A program made the position numbers and the translations under genes. The notes beneath the pieces were generated by a model. That model saw only the letters and a program-made list of their open reading frames with translations. It did not search any database and was not told the origin of the DNA. DNA of 64,000 nucleotides from Sulfurospirillum cavolei (GTDB taxonomy: Bacteria > Campylobacterota > Campylobacteria > Campylobacterales > Sulfurospirillaceae), in assembly GCF_000813325.1 (NCBI RefSeq), contig NZ_BBQE01000002.1; one strand, given 5' to 3'. Each line of letters starts with the position of its first letter. Position 1 is the first letter of the stretch. This document shows, one piece after another, positions 28,858 through 38,202 of the stretch.

Positions 28858-30795
28858 ATGTCCCAAAAAGCTTATATTACCACCCCTATTTATTACGTCA
28901 ACGACGTACCGCATATCGGACATGCGTACACGACGATTATCGCCGACACGATGGCGCGTTATTACCGTTTGAAGGGCTATGAAACGTTCTTTTTAACCGG
29001 AACCGACGAGCACGGTCAAAAAATCGAAGAAGCCGCCAAAGCGCGCAACAAGACGCCTCAAGCCTATGCCGACGAAATCAGCGGAAAATTCCGCGCTTTA
29101 TGGGACAGTTTTGAGATTAGCTACGATAAATTTATCCGCACTACCGACGCCGAGCACAAAGCGGGCGTTCAAAAAGCGTTTGAAGTGATGTTCGCAAACG
29201 GCGACATCTACAAAGGCGAGTATGAAGGTCACTACTGCGTCAGTTGCGAAACTTTTTTTACCGACACGCAACTGGTCGATGAAGACAAATGCCCTGACTG
29301 CGGCAAGCTCACACGCTTGGTCAAAGAGGAGAGCTACTTCTTTAAACTTTCCAAATACCAAGAAGACCTTATCAAATGGTATAACAACGACGAAAAATGT
29401 GTCCTTCCCAAAGGCAAAAAAAACGAAGTCATCAGCTTCGTAAAACAAGGTTTGCGCGATCTTTCCATTACGCGTACGAGTTTTGACTGGGGCATCAAAC
29501 TTCCCTCCTCCATGAACGATAGCAAACACGTGATGTACGTTTGGCTGGATGCGCTCTTAAACTACGTCACCGCCTTAGGATACGGTAACGACGAAAAGAA
29601 TATGCACTTTTGGCCCGCAACCGTTCAATTGGTCGGAAAAGATATTTTGCGCTTCCATGCGATCTATTGGCCGGCATTTTTAATGAGCTTAGGGCTTGCT
29701 TTACCCAAACATGTCGCCGCACACGGTTGGTGGACGCGCAACGGCGAGAAGATGAGCAAAAGTAAAGGTAACGTCGTCAATCCCAAAGAGGTCGCCGACG
29801 CATACGGATTGGAAAATTTCCGTTACTTTATGCTTCGCGAAGTGCCCTTCGGTCAAGACGGCGATTTTAGCCAAAAAGCCTTAATGGATCGTATCAACTC
29901 CGACCTCGGAAACGAACTGGGAAATCTTTTAAACCGTATCATCGGTATGAGCGGAAAATACAGCGAAGGCGTCGTGACGTCCAAAGACGTCGAAACCTTT
30001 CATGCGACGGAACTTAAAGCGGTTGACGAGATTTTAAACAACGTCGAGGCCTATTTGCAAGAGATGCAAACCAACCGCTATTTGGAAGAACTTTGGAAAA
30101 CCCTCAGCATCGCGAACCAAGCCATTACGGTTCACGAACCGTGGGTCAAAATCAAAGAAGGCAAAACCGACCAAGCTTTGGCACTCGTCGCATTGGTCTC
30201 CAATATTTTGGCACGTGTGAGCATTTTATTGCATCCGATCATGCCTAAAACCACGACGACGATCGCCCGTGCGCTCGGATTTGAGATTACGACGGCCGCA
30301 TACGACCGTTTTGTGCTTCGCAAAGACTTTTTAGACACGTTTACCATCGAAAAAGTACCGCCTTTATTCCCGCGCATCGAAGAAGAGTTGATGGCGCAAC
30401 CCACGCCGCCTGCCCTCGAAGCGACGCCGACACCGGTAAAAAATGCCAAAAAAGAGCATAAAGCCGAGTCGATCATCACGATCGATCAATTTTTTGAAAC
30501 TTCGCTCAAAATCGGAACGATTTTGGAAGCTAGTGTTGTAGAGGGTAGCGATCGCCTCTTAAAACTCACCGTCGACGTCGGAGAAAACGAACCGCGCCAA
30601 ATCGTCGCGGGCATTCGAGAACACTACACGCCAGAATCGCTCATCAACACCCAAGTGTGCGTCGTCGCCAATCTCAAACCGGCAACGATTAAAGGACTGC
30701 TTAGCCAAGGAATGCTTTTAGCGGCCAAAGACAAAGAGGGCCTTTGCCTGATTCGCCCCGAAAAACCGCGCACAAACGGCGCATCCGTTGGATGA
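28858..30795 (+). CDS. metG: methionyl-tRNA synthetase
   Basis: A 645-residue class I synthetase. HIGH motif in YYVNDVPHIGHAYTT, zinc-type knuckle CVSCETFFTDTQLVDEDKCPDCG (about 125-147), KMSKS in NGEKMSKSKGNVV (near 300), the helical anticodon domain and a C-terminal Trbp111-like tRNA-binding domain (from IDQFFETSLKIGTILEA to the end) that promotes dimerisation. Starts at ATG 28858 with AGGAAA before it. The stop codon overlaps the start of the next gene (ATGA), so both are coupled, as in Campylobacter. Confidence 0.96.
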   Translation: MSQKAYITTPIYYVNDVPHIGHAYTTIIADTMARYYRLKGYETFFLTGTDEHGQKIEEAAKARNKTPQAYADEISGKFRALWDSFEISYDKFIRTTDAEHKAGVQKAFEVMFANGDIYKGEYEGHYCVSCETFFTDTQLVDEDKCPDCGKLTRLVKEESYFFKLSKYQEDLIKWYNNDEKCVLPKGKKNEVISFVKQGLRDLSITRTSFDWGIKLPSSMNDSKHVMYVWLDALLNYVTALGYGNDEKNMHFWPATVQLVGKDILRFHAIYWPAFLMSLGLALPKHVAAHGWWTRNGEKMSKSKGNVVNPKEVADAYGLENFRYFMLREVPFGQDGDFSQKALMDRINSDLGNELGNLLNRIIGMSGKYSEGVVTSKDVETFHATELKAVDEILNNVEAYLQEMQTNRYLEELWKTLSIANQAITVHEPWVKIKEGKTDQALALVALVSNILARVSILLHPIMPKTTTTIARALGFEITTAAYDRFVLRKDFLDTFTIEKVPPLFPRIEEELMAQPTPPALEATPTPVKNAKKEHKAESIITIDQFFETSLKIGTILEASVVEGSDRLLKLTVDVGENEPRQIVAGIREHYTPESLINTQVCVVANLKPATIKGLLSQGMLLAAKDKEGLCLIRPEKPRTNGASVG

Positions 30796-31802
30796 AAATA
30801 AAAAATTTCGTCCGCATCATCGACGGTAGGCTTCGAACCGAACCGCCCGTCGATGCTTTTGCTTCGATTCAATTTGAACTTTCACGCCTGATGTCGGGCG
30901 ATCTTTTTATCGACACCCAAGCTTCCAGACAAACACTGCATGCCGCTATCGATAAAGGCGCTTATGCCGTGCTAAGCACGCTTTCTTACGTCGATGAAGA
31001 CACCGAATGCGCATGGATTGAAGTCGATAGTATCGAAACGACGCTGGTACGATTGTTGCGCTACCTCATCAACGAAAAGCATCTACGTCTTTTTCTGTTT
31101 TCGCCGATCCAAGCCTCTTTGTTCGAGCATCTGCATACGCCTAAACAGTTGAAACGGCTCAAAGGCGATCTTCTCCTCATCGCACGAACGATTTTGCAAG
31201 CCAAAGAGGACGACGCTTTTTATACGAGCGACGATGTTCTCGCCTCTAAAATCGCGCCCGATGTCCTACGTATCCAGACCGCATTATCGTCTTTCGTACC
31301 GGTGAACTCCAAAGGTATTTTTTTAAGCTCCTTTCACTATCGCGAACGGTATCTAAACGAACAAAAATTGCCGGCGCATTACGTCGAAGAGTGCTTATCG
31401 CTTCTGTCTTTTTGCGACGAACACTCCTTGGCGTACGCCGTGGAACAACTCACGTTTTGCGAGCATTTTTACCCGCAGTTTGTGACACCTTCGCTTGCGA
31501 AAAAAGAGTTCGGAATGAGCGATCGTGCTTTGATTTTCGAGCCTAACGTCTCTTTAGTGCCCAAGCATTTTGACTACCTTGCCCATTGCGTCGATCCTTC
31601 GACAACCGTGCTCTGCCTTTTGGAAACAAGCGATTTCACGCCTCCGACCGATACGTTTAAGACGCTACGTTTTGAAACGTATGCAAAGCTGAAAGAGACA
31701 CTGGCACACACGCGTTTTTCGTACGCTTTGATTTTAGGCGACAAAGAGTCCTTTGAGCCGTTTTACGCAACGGCGATTACACGACAACCGACCCTCTTTT
31801 AA
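30792..31802 (+). CDS. hypothetical protein with MurF/MurE N-domain-like start
   Basis: A 336-residue protein that begins at ATG 30792 overlapping the metG stop (the open frame extends 16 codons further upstream inside metG). The N-terminal 90 residues (SRLMSGDLFIDTQASRQTLHAAIDKGAYAVLS … EVDSIETTLVRLLRYL) resemble the UDP-sugar-recognition domain of Mur ligases, which has the GDLFVA…A…KGA pattern. The rest has no P-loop and no Mur ligase centre, so it is not an active ligase. A homologous gene occurs behind metG in Campylobacter. Function unknown; a peptidoglycan precursor-binding role is speculation. Confidence 0.65.
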   Translation: MKIKNFVRIIDGRLRTEPPVDAFASIQFELSRLMSGDLFIDTQASRQTLHAAIDKGAYAVLSTLSYVDEDTECAWIEVDSIETTLVRLLRYLINEKHLRLFLFSPIQASLFEHLHTPKQLKRLKGDLLLIARTILQAKEDDAFYTSDDVLASKIAPDVLRIQTALSSFVPVNSKGIFLSSFHYRERYLNEQKLPAHYVEECLSLLSFCDEHSLAYAVEQLTFCEHFYPQFVTPSLAKKEFGMSDRALIFEPNVSLVPKHFDYLAHCVDPSTTVLCLLETSDFTPPTDTFKTLRFETYAKLKETLAHTRFSYALILGDKESFEPFYATAITRQPTLF

Positions 31803-31816
31803 AGGAGTTTTTTAGT

Positions 31817-32239
31817 ATGTTAAGTATTGATAACAAAGGAGCGATAGCGCTTCCGGAAGCCTTATTGGAACGTATTTGCGCGGAGCATACCGACAAAGAA
31901 GTCGAATTGGTCATCGTCGATGCAAAAAGTATGCATGCACTCAATCTCGAACACCGCAACGTCGATAAAACCACCGACGTCTTAAGCTTCCCGATCGACG
32001 ACTTTCCGCACTCACCGCTTGGCTCTATCGTGATTAACTACGAACTTGCTTTTCAAAAAGCTACTGAGCTCGGACATGAAAAGGAAGAAGAAATCGCACT
32101 TTTATTTATTCACGGCTTGCTACATCTTTTGGGATTCGATCATGAAACGGATCACGGAGAGATGCGAAAAAACGAAGAGGAGTTGATTTTCCGTTATGCG
32201 CTTCCCAAAAGTTTGATCGTACGTACGGAAGAGGTTTAA
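31817..32239 (+). CDS. ybeY: rRNA maturation RNase YbeY
   Basis: A 140-residue single-strand endoribonuclease involved in 16S rRNA 3' end processing and ribosome quality control. The zinc motif HGLLHLLGFDH (H3xH5xH, about residues 98-108) is complete, and the DKTTDVLSFPIDD motif lies near residue 52. Preceded by AAAGGAG with good spacing. Co-directional with the MurF-like gene and the DJ-1 gene, which starts at the next base after its stop. Confidence 0.93.
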   Translation: MLSIDNKGAIALPEALLERICAEHTDKEVELVIVDAKSMHALNLEHRNVDKTTDVLSFPIDDFPHSPLGSIVINYELAFQKATELGHEKEEEIALLFIHGLLHLLGFDHETDHGEMRKNEEELIFRYALPKSLIVRTEEV

Positions 32240-32818
32240 ATGCTTCGCATCGGTATCGTTATTTTTCCTCAGGTCGAGGAGCTTGACTTTGTCGCACCGT
32301 TTGAAGTGTTAAGCTATATGAATAAGATTCAACCAAACAGCACGCGCGTTTTGCTGATCGCTCCAAGTTTGGAGCCGATAGAAGCTTTTAACGGTCTTAA
32401 AATTATCCCACACGAAAGCTACAAGACGGCACCTTCGCTTGATATTTTAATTTTCCCCGGAGGAAAAGGCCGTATACGCTGGATGAAAGATGCGTCGACA
32501 CTTGCCTTTTTACATCGACAGTATCCCTCTCTTTCCTACCTTGCTTCCGTATGCACGGGGGCTTTTTTTCTTGCCGAAGCGGGACTGCTGCAAGGGAAAA
32601 AAGCGACAACCCATGCTAAGGCTTTTAACGAACTTGCCGATTACGGCATTCAGGTCGTCTCTTCCAAAATCGTTCGTGAAGGAAAAATCATCAGTGCCGG
32701 AGGCGTTAGTTCGGGATTGGAACTTGGATTTTATCTTTTAAAAGAACTTTTCGGCACGCAAGCGGCGAGAGAGGTTGCGGAAAATATCGAATACACCGTC
32801 GATATCGACGCTTTGTAA
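32240..32818 (+). CDS. DJ-1/PfpI family protein
   Basis: A 192-residue protein of the glutamine amidotransferase-like ThiJ/PfpI superfamily. The nucleophile elbow is SVCTGAFFLAEAGLLQGKKATTH (Cys near residue 97), with the acidic residue in the N-terminal QVEELDF motif and FPGGKG near residue 74. The pattern SVCTGAFFLA is that of the isonitrile hydratase / AraC N-domain branch. Possible activities include isonitrile hydratase or glyoxalase/deglycase; not decidable from sequence. It ends eight bases before the convergent mrdA. Confidence 0.8.
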   Translation: MLRIGIVIFPQVEELDFVAPFEVLSYMNKIQPNSTRVLLIAPSLEPIEAFNGLKIIPHESYKTAPSLDILIFPGGKGRIRWMKDASTLAFLHRQYPSLSYLASVCTGAFFLAEAGLLQGKKATTHAKAFNELADYGIQVVSSKIVREGKIISAGGVSSGLELGFYLLKELFGTQAAREVAENIEYTVDIDAL

Positions 32819-32826
32819 ACGTCGAA

Positions 32827-34650
32827 CTACTTTTTAGACTCTTTGGGCTTCTCCGGTAAAGTAATATAACCCATTTCATAGAGCTTATCGTAAATTTTAG
32901 AAGCAATCGGTCCACCCTCGCTTCCGCCGTGCCCTCCGTGTTCGACCAAGACGGTTACGACGTATTGCGGATTTTCGTAAGGACCGTACGTCGTTAGCCA
33001 TGCATGAGAACGTTGGTAATACTCCATATCCTCTTCGCGCATTCGCTTTTTCTCGGTTTGAGAGATACCTACGACTTGCGCCGTACCCGTTTTGGCGGCG
33101 ATTTTAAACGGAGCCGTCAAACGTAAGTGGTTTAATCCCGTTCCGCCTTGAACGTTAGCGACTTCGTACATACCTTCGCGCGTTACTTTTAAAAAACGTT
33201 TTTCGTTTTCGCTGACGATCGTAGAATCAACCGGAAAATCAATGGTCGTATCGTTGACTTTACGTAAAAAATGCGGCGTAACGCCGTTACCCGTCGCTAA
33301 AAATGCGGTATACTTGGCAATTTGCACGGGCGTCACCAAAAAGTATCCCTGCCCTATCGACGTAATCAGCGTCTCGCCTTGAGACCAACCTCTCCCGTAA
33401 CGCTCTTTTTTCCATTCACGACTCGGAACCGTACCGATAAATTCACGCGGAAGATCGATGCCCGTTTTAGCGGCAAAGCCGATTTTGGATAAAAACGGTG
33501 CAATATTATCGATACCGACTTTAAGGCTTGTTTTATAAAAGTAGTCGTCGCAACTTTGTCGGATCGCTTTCACGTACGAGATCATACCGTGCCCCTCTTT
33601 TTTCCAATCGCGGAAAATACGACCGCCAAGTTCCATAGCTCCGGTCGACTCGATCATTGTCGAGGGGGTAATAATCCCCGTATTGAGCATCGCCATTCCT
33701 ACGCCCATTTTAACGATAGAACCGGGAGGATAAAGTCCGTTCACAAGTTTATTGGTAAAAGGATGATTCAAATCGTTCGCCAGTAACGACCACTCTTCTT
33801 GCGAAATGCCGTTGACGAATTTATTGAGATCGTATTCGGGGAAACTTGCCGCGGCTAAAATAGCACCGTTTTGGACGTTCATAACAACCACGGCACCGCT
33901 ATCGTCTCCAAAAAGCGTCGTAATATATTGTTGTAATTCCAAATCAAGACTGAGCACCAAATCGTTACTGGTCGGTAAGGTTTTGCTCACGACTTCGATC
34001 TCTTGATTAAAAGCCGTTACTTTGGTTCTTTTCTCGCCTTTAACCCCTTGCAATACGGCATTGTAATACTTTTCAACACCCGTTTTTCCGGAAAATCCTA
34101 CCAGCTTTGCGGTAGCGTCTTCCGCCACGTCTTGGGTATTGGCGCGACCGACGTAACCGATGACATGTGAGGCTAAATTGCCGTAAGGATAATGACGTTT
34201 GGAAGCGATTTGAATCCTGAGATTTTCATGTTGGGCAATGCGTGCAAAATGTGGAATCAGCTTATCGTACGGAATAAAAGGAATCACGTCGACGTAATCG
34301 TGGTTATACGCCGAGTCGGTTCGCAAATACTCTTTCGTCATCTCTTTCACGCTAAAATCGGTCAATAAGGAAGCCAAAAACGCTATCTCTTCATCTAAGA
34401 CGTTACGTTGCGACTTTAAACTCAACCGCGGTTTAATACCGATCGAAAAACCTAAACGATTGACGGAGAGAGGTTTGAGATTGCGATCTAAAATAACACC
34501 TCTAAGCGGAGCCAATTCATCGACTTTAACGGCATTTTGTTTTGCGATCTCTTCGTAATAGGCGTTTGATTTGATGCTGATGTAATAAACGCGCACCAAT
34601 AAAACCGTCCAAACGATAAAAAAGAAGCCTAAAACTATTTTGATTCTCAC
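32827..34650 (-). CDS. mrdA: penicillin-binding protein 2 (peptidoglycan transpeptidase)
   Basis: A 607-residue class B PBP of the elongasome. Single N-terminal transmembrane helix (about 4-24), dimerisation region (RGVILDRNLKPLSVN near residue 54), then the transpeptidase domain with SIVK (active-site Ser in LYPPGSIVKMGVG, about 313), SCD in RQSCDDYFY, and KTGTAQV (about 521). Required for rod or helical shape. Overlaps the MreD-like gene by four bases. Confidence 0.95.
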   Translation of the reverse strand: MRIKIVLGFFFIVWTVLLVRVYYISIKSNAYYEEIAKQNAVKVDELAPLRGVILDRNLKPLSVNRLGFSIGIKPRLSLKSQRNVLDEEIAFLASLLTDFSVKEMTKEYLRTDSAYNHDYVDVIPFIPYDKLIPHFARIAQHENLRIQIASKRHYPYGNLASHVIGYVGRANTQDVAEDATAKLVGFSGKTGVEKYYNAVLQGVKGEKRTKVTAFNQEIEVVSKTLPTSNDLVLSLDLELQQYITTLFGDDSGAVVVMNVQNGAILAAASFPEYDLNKFVNGISQEEWSLLANDLNHPFTNKLVNGLYPPGSIVKMGVGMAMLNTGIITPSTMIESTGAMELGGRIFRDWKKEGHGMISYVKAIRQSCDDYFYKTSLKVGIDNIAPFLSKIGFAAKTGIDLPREFIGTVPSREWKKERYGRGWSQGETLITSIGQGYFLVTPVQIAKYTAFLATGNGVTPHFLRKVNDTTIDFPVDSTIVSENEKRFLKVTREGMYEVANVQGGTGLNHLRLTAPFKIAAKTGTAQVVGISQTEKKRMREEDMEYYQRSHAWLTTYGPYENPQYVVTVLVEHGGHGGSEGGPIASKIYDKLYEMGYITLPEKPKESKK

Positions 34651-35138
34651 CGCGACACCCTAAAAAGCATAAACGAGAGCAACGAATCCAGCGCAATCGA
34701 GTAAAAGTAGTAATTGGAAAAATAAGGGAACGTCTCGTTATCCAAATACGCTAAAAAACAATTCAGCAAATAGTGCCCGATATACGCAACGATCACGTAA
34801 CTTGCCAAAATACAATTATCACATGTAATCAAGGTTTGAATTTTTAACAATGCGAAGCGGTAAACTAAAATAAATAAAATAACATACGAGAAGAGGTAAA
34901 AACCCTTGCTAGCATCGTAAAAACAGAGATATACGAAGCCCAACGCAATGTTAGCGGCTTTGACTTCACGGTGTTCAAATTCTAAGATCAAATACGCAAA
35001 AACGACGCCGACGAACGTCGGTATCCACGGATAAAGCGAAGACATAATTTGGCATAAAACCAAAATGCCCGCAAGTCCGATAAGGGTTAAATATGTTTGA
35101 TGAGTGCGATTTCGTCGCATATCGGAAAATGCTTGCAT
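34647..35138 (-). CDS. MreD-like membrane protein
   Basis: A 163-residue protein with about five hydrophobic segments, located immediately before mrdA. In many bacteria mreD occupies this place, and the size and hydrophobic pattern agree, but the sequence similarity is weak, as is usual for MreD. The N-terminus overlaps the acetyltransferase gene by about 50 bases; a shorter form from Met7 (35120) is possible. No clear ribosome-binding site is visible for either start. Confidence 0.6.
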   Translation of the reverse strand: MQAFSDMRRNRTHQTYLTLIGLAGILVLCQIMSSLYPWIPTFVGVVFAYLILEFEHREVKAANIALGFVYLCFYDASKGFYLFSYVILFILVYRFALLKIQTLITCDNCILASYVIVAYIGHYLLNCFLAYLDNETFPYFSNYYFYSIALDSLLSFMLFRVSR

Positions 35139-35545
35139 TTAATACAATCCGCCCATATTTTATGAGAGGGAAGCGCTTCTTTGGGGATTTCGCTAAATCC
35201 GAGCGTTTCAAAAAACCCTTTTTGATAGGTTAACGTAAAGACTTTTTTCACTCCCAAAAATTCGCCTTCCGTTAATAAATTTTCAATAATCCCCCGACCG
35301 ATACCTTTTCCCCGATACCCTTCTTTGACGATAAGGCTGCGAATTTCCGCTAGATCGGGCGCATGAAAATGAAGAGCCCCGAAACCGATGATTTCATCGT
35401 CTTCTTTGGCTAAAATGTACGAACGTATATTGGTCGACATCTCATCCGCACTGCGAAAGAGGATAATGCCTTTTTCGACTTCTAAGCGCACGACCTCTTG
35501 CATCAAAGCGATATCGCTGAGCTTTGCTTTTGTATAACGTATCAT
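35087..35545 (-). CDS. GNAT acetyltransferase, N-acetylglutamate synthase-like
   Basis: A 152-residue single GNAT domain. Acetyl-CoA loop RSLIVKEGYRGKGIGRGIIENLL (about 90-112). The pattern MIRYTKAKLSDIALMQEVVR… and the C-terminal LTYQKGFFETLGFSEIPKEALPSHKIWADCIKCKHFPICDE, with a CX2CX5C cluster, resembles the short N-acetylglutamate synthases (ArgA-type without kinase domain) used for arginine synthesis in several phyla. Overlaps ysxC by four bases. Assignment to arginine synthesis is probable, not certain. Confidence 0.7.
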   Translation of the reverse strand: MIRYTKAKLSDIALMQEVVRLEVEKGIILFRSADEMSTNIRSYILAKEDDEIIGFGALHFHAPDLAEIRSLIVKEGYRGKGIGRGIIENLLTEGEFLGVKKVFTLTYQKGFFETLGFSEIPKEALPSHKIWADCIKCKHFPICDEIALIKHI

Positions 35546-36144
35546 GATTGTGCTCCGAAAACCACGTTAAAAATCTGTGCCAAGAGTTGATCAATCCCTT
35601 TCTTGCGACTGCTAGAGACCAATAAAGCATCCGGATAGTGTTTTTTGATCACGCTGATTTCGCTTTGCGTAAGCTTATCGGCTTTCGTAAAAATGCGTAA
35701 GATCGTTTGATCGGGGCGAACGACGTCGTGCAAATAGTCGTGTACGGCTTTGTCGTTTTCCAAAAAAGGGTGTCTTGCGTCTACGAGATGAAGAAACAAT
35801 CGAATCGAAACACGTTTTTTTAAATATTCCGTCAAATTTCTTTGCCACTCGTCTTTCATACTGTGCGATACCCTCGCGTAACCGAAACCGGGCAAATCAA
35901 CCCATTGAAGCGTAAACGGTACTTCATCCTGCGTCAACGTGACGTGAAAAAAGTTAATCAACCTAGTTTTACCGGGAGTGGAAGAACTTTTGGCTAAATC
36001 TTTCCGATTGCTAAGCGCATTAATCAAAGAGCTTTTACCGACGTTACTACGTCCGATAAATGCCACTTCGCTAATGCCCTCGGGAGTGCTTTCATCCAGT
36101 TTGGAAGCCGACTTGACAAAGCGGGCTTCTTTGACGTGGATCAC
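35542..36144 (-). CDS. ysxC: ribosome biogenesis GTPase YsxC/EngB
   Basis: A 200-residue GTPase needed for 50S ribosome assembly. G1 GRSNVGKSSLIN (about 31-42), G3 DLPGFGYARV (about 83-92), G4 TKAD (near 153) and the NAL…KDLAKSSSTPGKTRLINFF switch region are complete. Lies in the conserved lptC–lptA–ysxC order and overlaps lptA by four bases. Confidence 0.95.
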   Translation of the reverse strand: MIHVKEARFVKSASKLDESTPEGISEVAFIGRSNVGKSSLINALSNRKDLAKSSSTPGKTRLINFFHVTLTQDEVPFTLQWVDLPGFGYARVSHSMKDEWQRNLTEYLKKRVSIRLFLHLVDARHPFLENDKAVHDYLHDVVRPDQTILRIFTKADKLTQSEISVIKKHYPDALLVSSSRKKGIDQLLAQIFNVVFGAQS

Positions 36145-36605
36145 TGTTTTTTATCCTCGACCTTAAAGATGAACTTCACAGGCGCGCTTCCTTTTCCGTC
36201 CACTTCGTAATGACCGCTGATTTGATCGACGCGAATCAATTCGCCGTAGACTTTTTTATCGGTATCGATTTCGTGTAAAAACGCCTTTTTTTCTAACGTG
36301 TAAAGGCTTTTATTAGGATCATACGTCATCTTGTCGGCTTCACCGTAATAGTGCTTTTCTTTCATCATCATATTGCCCTTAGCATCACCCGTAGCAATAT
36401 AGAGAATCGGTTGCTTTTTCTCGTCGAAATGAATCGTAATCTTTTTCGCCGTGAGCTTATCGCCCTCTTTGATAACGGTCACGTTTCCTTCAAAAATACT
36501 GATTCGTTTGGCTTCGTCCGCAAAAAATTTATCGGCGGTCACTTGTACTTCTGCGGCAACAAGCATCGAACAAACGCATGCCGCGAGGATAATCAAAAAT
36601 TTCAT
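36141..36605 (-). CDS. lptA: LPS transport periplasmic protein LptA
   Basis: A 154-residue exported protein of the OstA/LptA jellyroll family with signal peptide MKFLIILAACVCSMLVAA. The mature chain has the repeats VQVTADKFFADEAKRISIFEGNVTV and GEADKMTYDPNKSLYTLEKKAFLHEID typical of the family. It forms the periplasmic bridge for lipopolysaccharide between LptC and LptD. Overlaps lptC by four bases. Confidence 0.88.
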   Translation of the reverse strand: MKFLIILAACVCSMLVAAEVQVTADKFFADEAKRISIFEGNVTVIKEGDKLTAKKITIHFDEKKQPILYIATGDAKGNMMMKEKHYYGEADKMTYDPNKSLYTLEKKAFLHEIDTDKKVYGELIRVDQISGHYEVDGKGSAPVKFIFKVEDKKQ

Positions 36606-37141
36606 TTGCCTTTTCTCTCCACTTGTTGAATCACGGAATGAATACTATTCGCCGCAATTGTGCCCTCTTTCATCTGATAAACAAATGAAAGACCGTGCGT
36701 ACGGCTTCGTTCTTGAGAAAAAATAAAGGGTTTTTCGCTGCGTAAAACTTCCGTATTCAGATCGTAAAAAATATCTTCACCTTCCAGTGCAACGCCGTCG
36801 CTACGAACGTAATGCGAATTGCTCATACAGTGAATCACTTTATCGCGAACCAAAGCTTTATCGGTCGTTAAAACGCCTCGAAGTCCTTTGTCGGTTCGAT
36901 GTTCGGCCGTAACGGTTTGAAGCTCGTCAAAATCCTTAAAACGCATGACGCGCGTCGAATTCACGATACTGTCGATACCGCTATCTTTGATCTGGTAATT
37001 TTGAGCATGAATCAGTTCGATTTCGGGAATCTGATTGCCGTTGAGATCAACGATGCGTAAGGTGTAGGGTTCTTTGATAATTAAAAAAACGCTCATACCT
37101 AAAAAGAGGAGCACTCCGTAGACGAATAATCTTACAACCAA
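36602..37141 (-). CDS. lptC: LPS export protein LptC
   Basis: A 179-residue bitopic protein with one N-terminal transmembrane helix (about 5-22) and a periplasmic beta-jellyroll; MRFKDFDELQTVTAEHRTDKGLRGVLTTDKALV is typical of LptC-type proteins. It connects the LptBFG transporter with LptA. Position between kdsC and lptA supports the call. Overlaps kdsC by ten bases. Confidence 0.82.
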   Translation of the reverse strand: MVVRLFVYGVLLFLGMSVFLIIKEPYTLRIVDLNGNQIPEIELIHAQNYQIKDSGIDSIVNSTRVMRFKDFDELQTVTAEHRTDKGLRGVLTTDKALVRDKVIHCMSNSHYVRSDGVALEGEDIFYDLNTEVLRSEKPFIFSQERSRTHGLSFVYQMKEGTIAANSIHSVIQQVERKGK

Positions 37142-37629
37142 GGGTTTACGAATGCCTCGCTTAAATTTTCCGATGCCACGACATAATCGATCATCTCACG
37201 TACCGCACCGTGACCTCCGTTACGGGATAAAACGACGCTGACCTCTTGTTTGACCGAAGGAAGTGCATCGTTGGGCGCAAACGAAAGAGCCACCGAACGC
37301 AAGAGTGCTAAGTCGTTAAGATCGTCGCCGATAGCGGCAACATTTTCAAAAGAGAGATTTTCGGCACGAAGAATCTCTTCTAAAACCGCTTTTTTATTTT
37401 TCACGTTCTGATACAAATAGCTGATGCCGAGCTCTTTCGCACGGCGTTCCACGACATGCGAACCGCGTCCGGTAATAATCGCGCTTTTTTTCCCGAGTTT
37501 CATCCACGCAACGATTCCAAATCCGTCTTTGACGTTAAACACTTTAAATTCTTCCTGATCGCCGTTACCGTACATAATTCCGCCGTCCGTCAAACAACCG
37601 TCGACGTCAAACACTAAAAGTTCAATCAC
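37132..37629 (-). CDS. kdsC: 3-deoxy-D-manno-octulosonate 8-phosphate phosphatase
   Basis: A 165-residue HAD-family phosphatase that makes Kdo from Kdo-8-phosphate for lipopolysaccharide. Motif I LLVFDVDGCLTDG (about 4-16), motif II IITGR, lysine motif KNKKAVLEEIL and motif IV IGDDLNDLALLRSV all present. The stop codon of hisB overlaps its start. Confidence 0.92.
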   Translation of the reverse strand: MIELLVFDVDGCLTDGGIMYGNGDQEEFKVFNVKDGFGIVAWMKLGKKSAIITGRGSHVVERRAKELGISYLYQNVKNKKAVLEEILRAENLSFENVAAIGDDLNDLALLRSVALSFAPNDALPSVKQEVSVVLSRNGGHGAVREMIDYVVASENLSEAFVNPWL

Positions 37630-38201
37630 AAAACGCCCTTTGTACTTGGAATGCCCGCACGTTCGTTTTTGACCAAAGCGCGTCTCAGCGCGACCGCAAA
37701 CGCTTTAAAAGCCGCTTCCAAAAGATGGTGTTTGTTTCTGCCGCGTCGCGCGATAATATGCGCACTCAAAGCGGCATTTTGCACAACGGCTCTAAAAAAT
37801 TCTTCGGCTAACTCGACGTCGAATTCGCCGACTTTTCCTTCTGCTTCTACTTCGTAGACCAAATAAGCGCGATTGCTCAAATCCAAATCGCATTCAACCG
37901 CCGCTTCGTCCATCACGACGACGGCATTACCGTATCGTTCAACTTTTTCGATCGGATAGATCGCGGCTTTTAGAGCCTGTCCCAAAACGATTCCGACATC
38001 CTCGACGCTATGATGAAAATCGATATGCGTATCGCCTTGACATGTAAGGGTTAAATCGATGTGAGAATGCTTCGAAAATGCTTCCAACATATGATCGAAA
38101 AAGCCGATACCCGTTGAAATAGCGGATTGTCCGCTTCCTTCTAAATTGAGCTCGACGCGAATATTCGTCTCTTTCGTAATGCGTTCTACGGTTTTTATCA
38201 T
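37626..38201 (-). CDS. hisB: imidazoleglycerol-phosphate dehydratase
   Basis: A 191-residue monofunctional IGPD for histidine synthesis. Metal-binding motifs GFFDHMLEAFSKHSHIDL (about 33-50), DFHHSVEDVGI (about 61-71) and the C-terminal HIIARRGRNKHHLLEAAFKAFAVALR. Located in an envelope-gene cluster away from other his genes, as in other Campylobacterota. A copy of ACATGTAA lies at 38040-38047. Confidence 0.95.
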   Translation of the reverse strand: MIKTVERITKETNIRVELNLEGSGQSAISTGIGFFDHMLEAFSKHSHIDLTLTCQGDTHIDFHHSVEDVGIVLGQALKAAIYPIEKVERYGNAVVVMDEAAVECDLDLSNRAYLVYEVEAEGKVGEFDVELAEEFFRAVVQNAALSAHIIARRGRNKHHLLEAAFKAFAVALRRALVKNERAGIPSTKGVL

Positions 38202-38202
38202 G

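Noticed and set aside
32819..32826. Missing terminator between convergent DJ-1 and mrdA genes
   Set aside because: Only eight bases lie between the genes and no hairpin is visible; nothing can be claimed.
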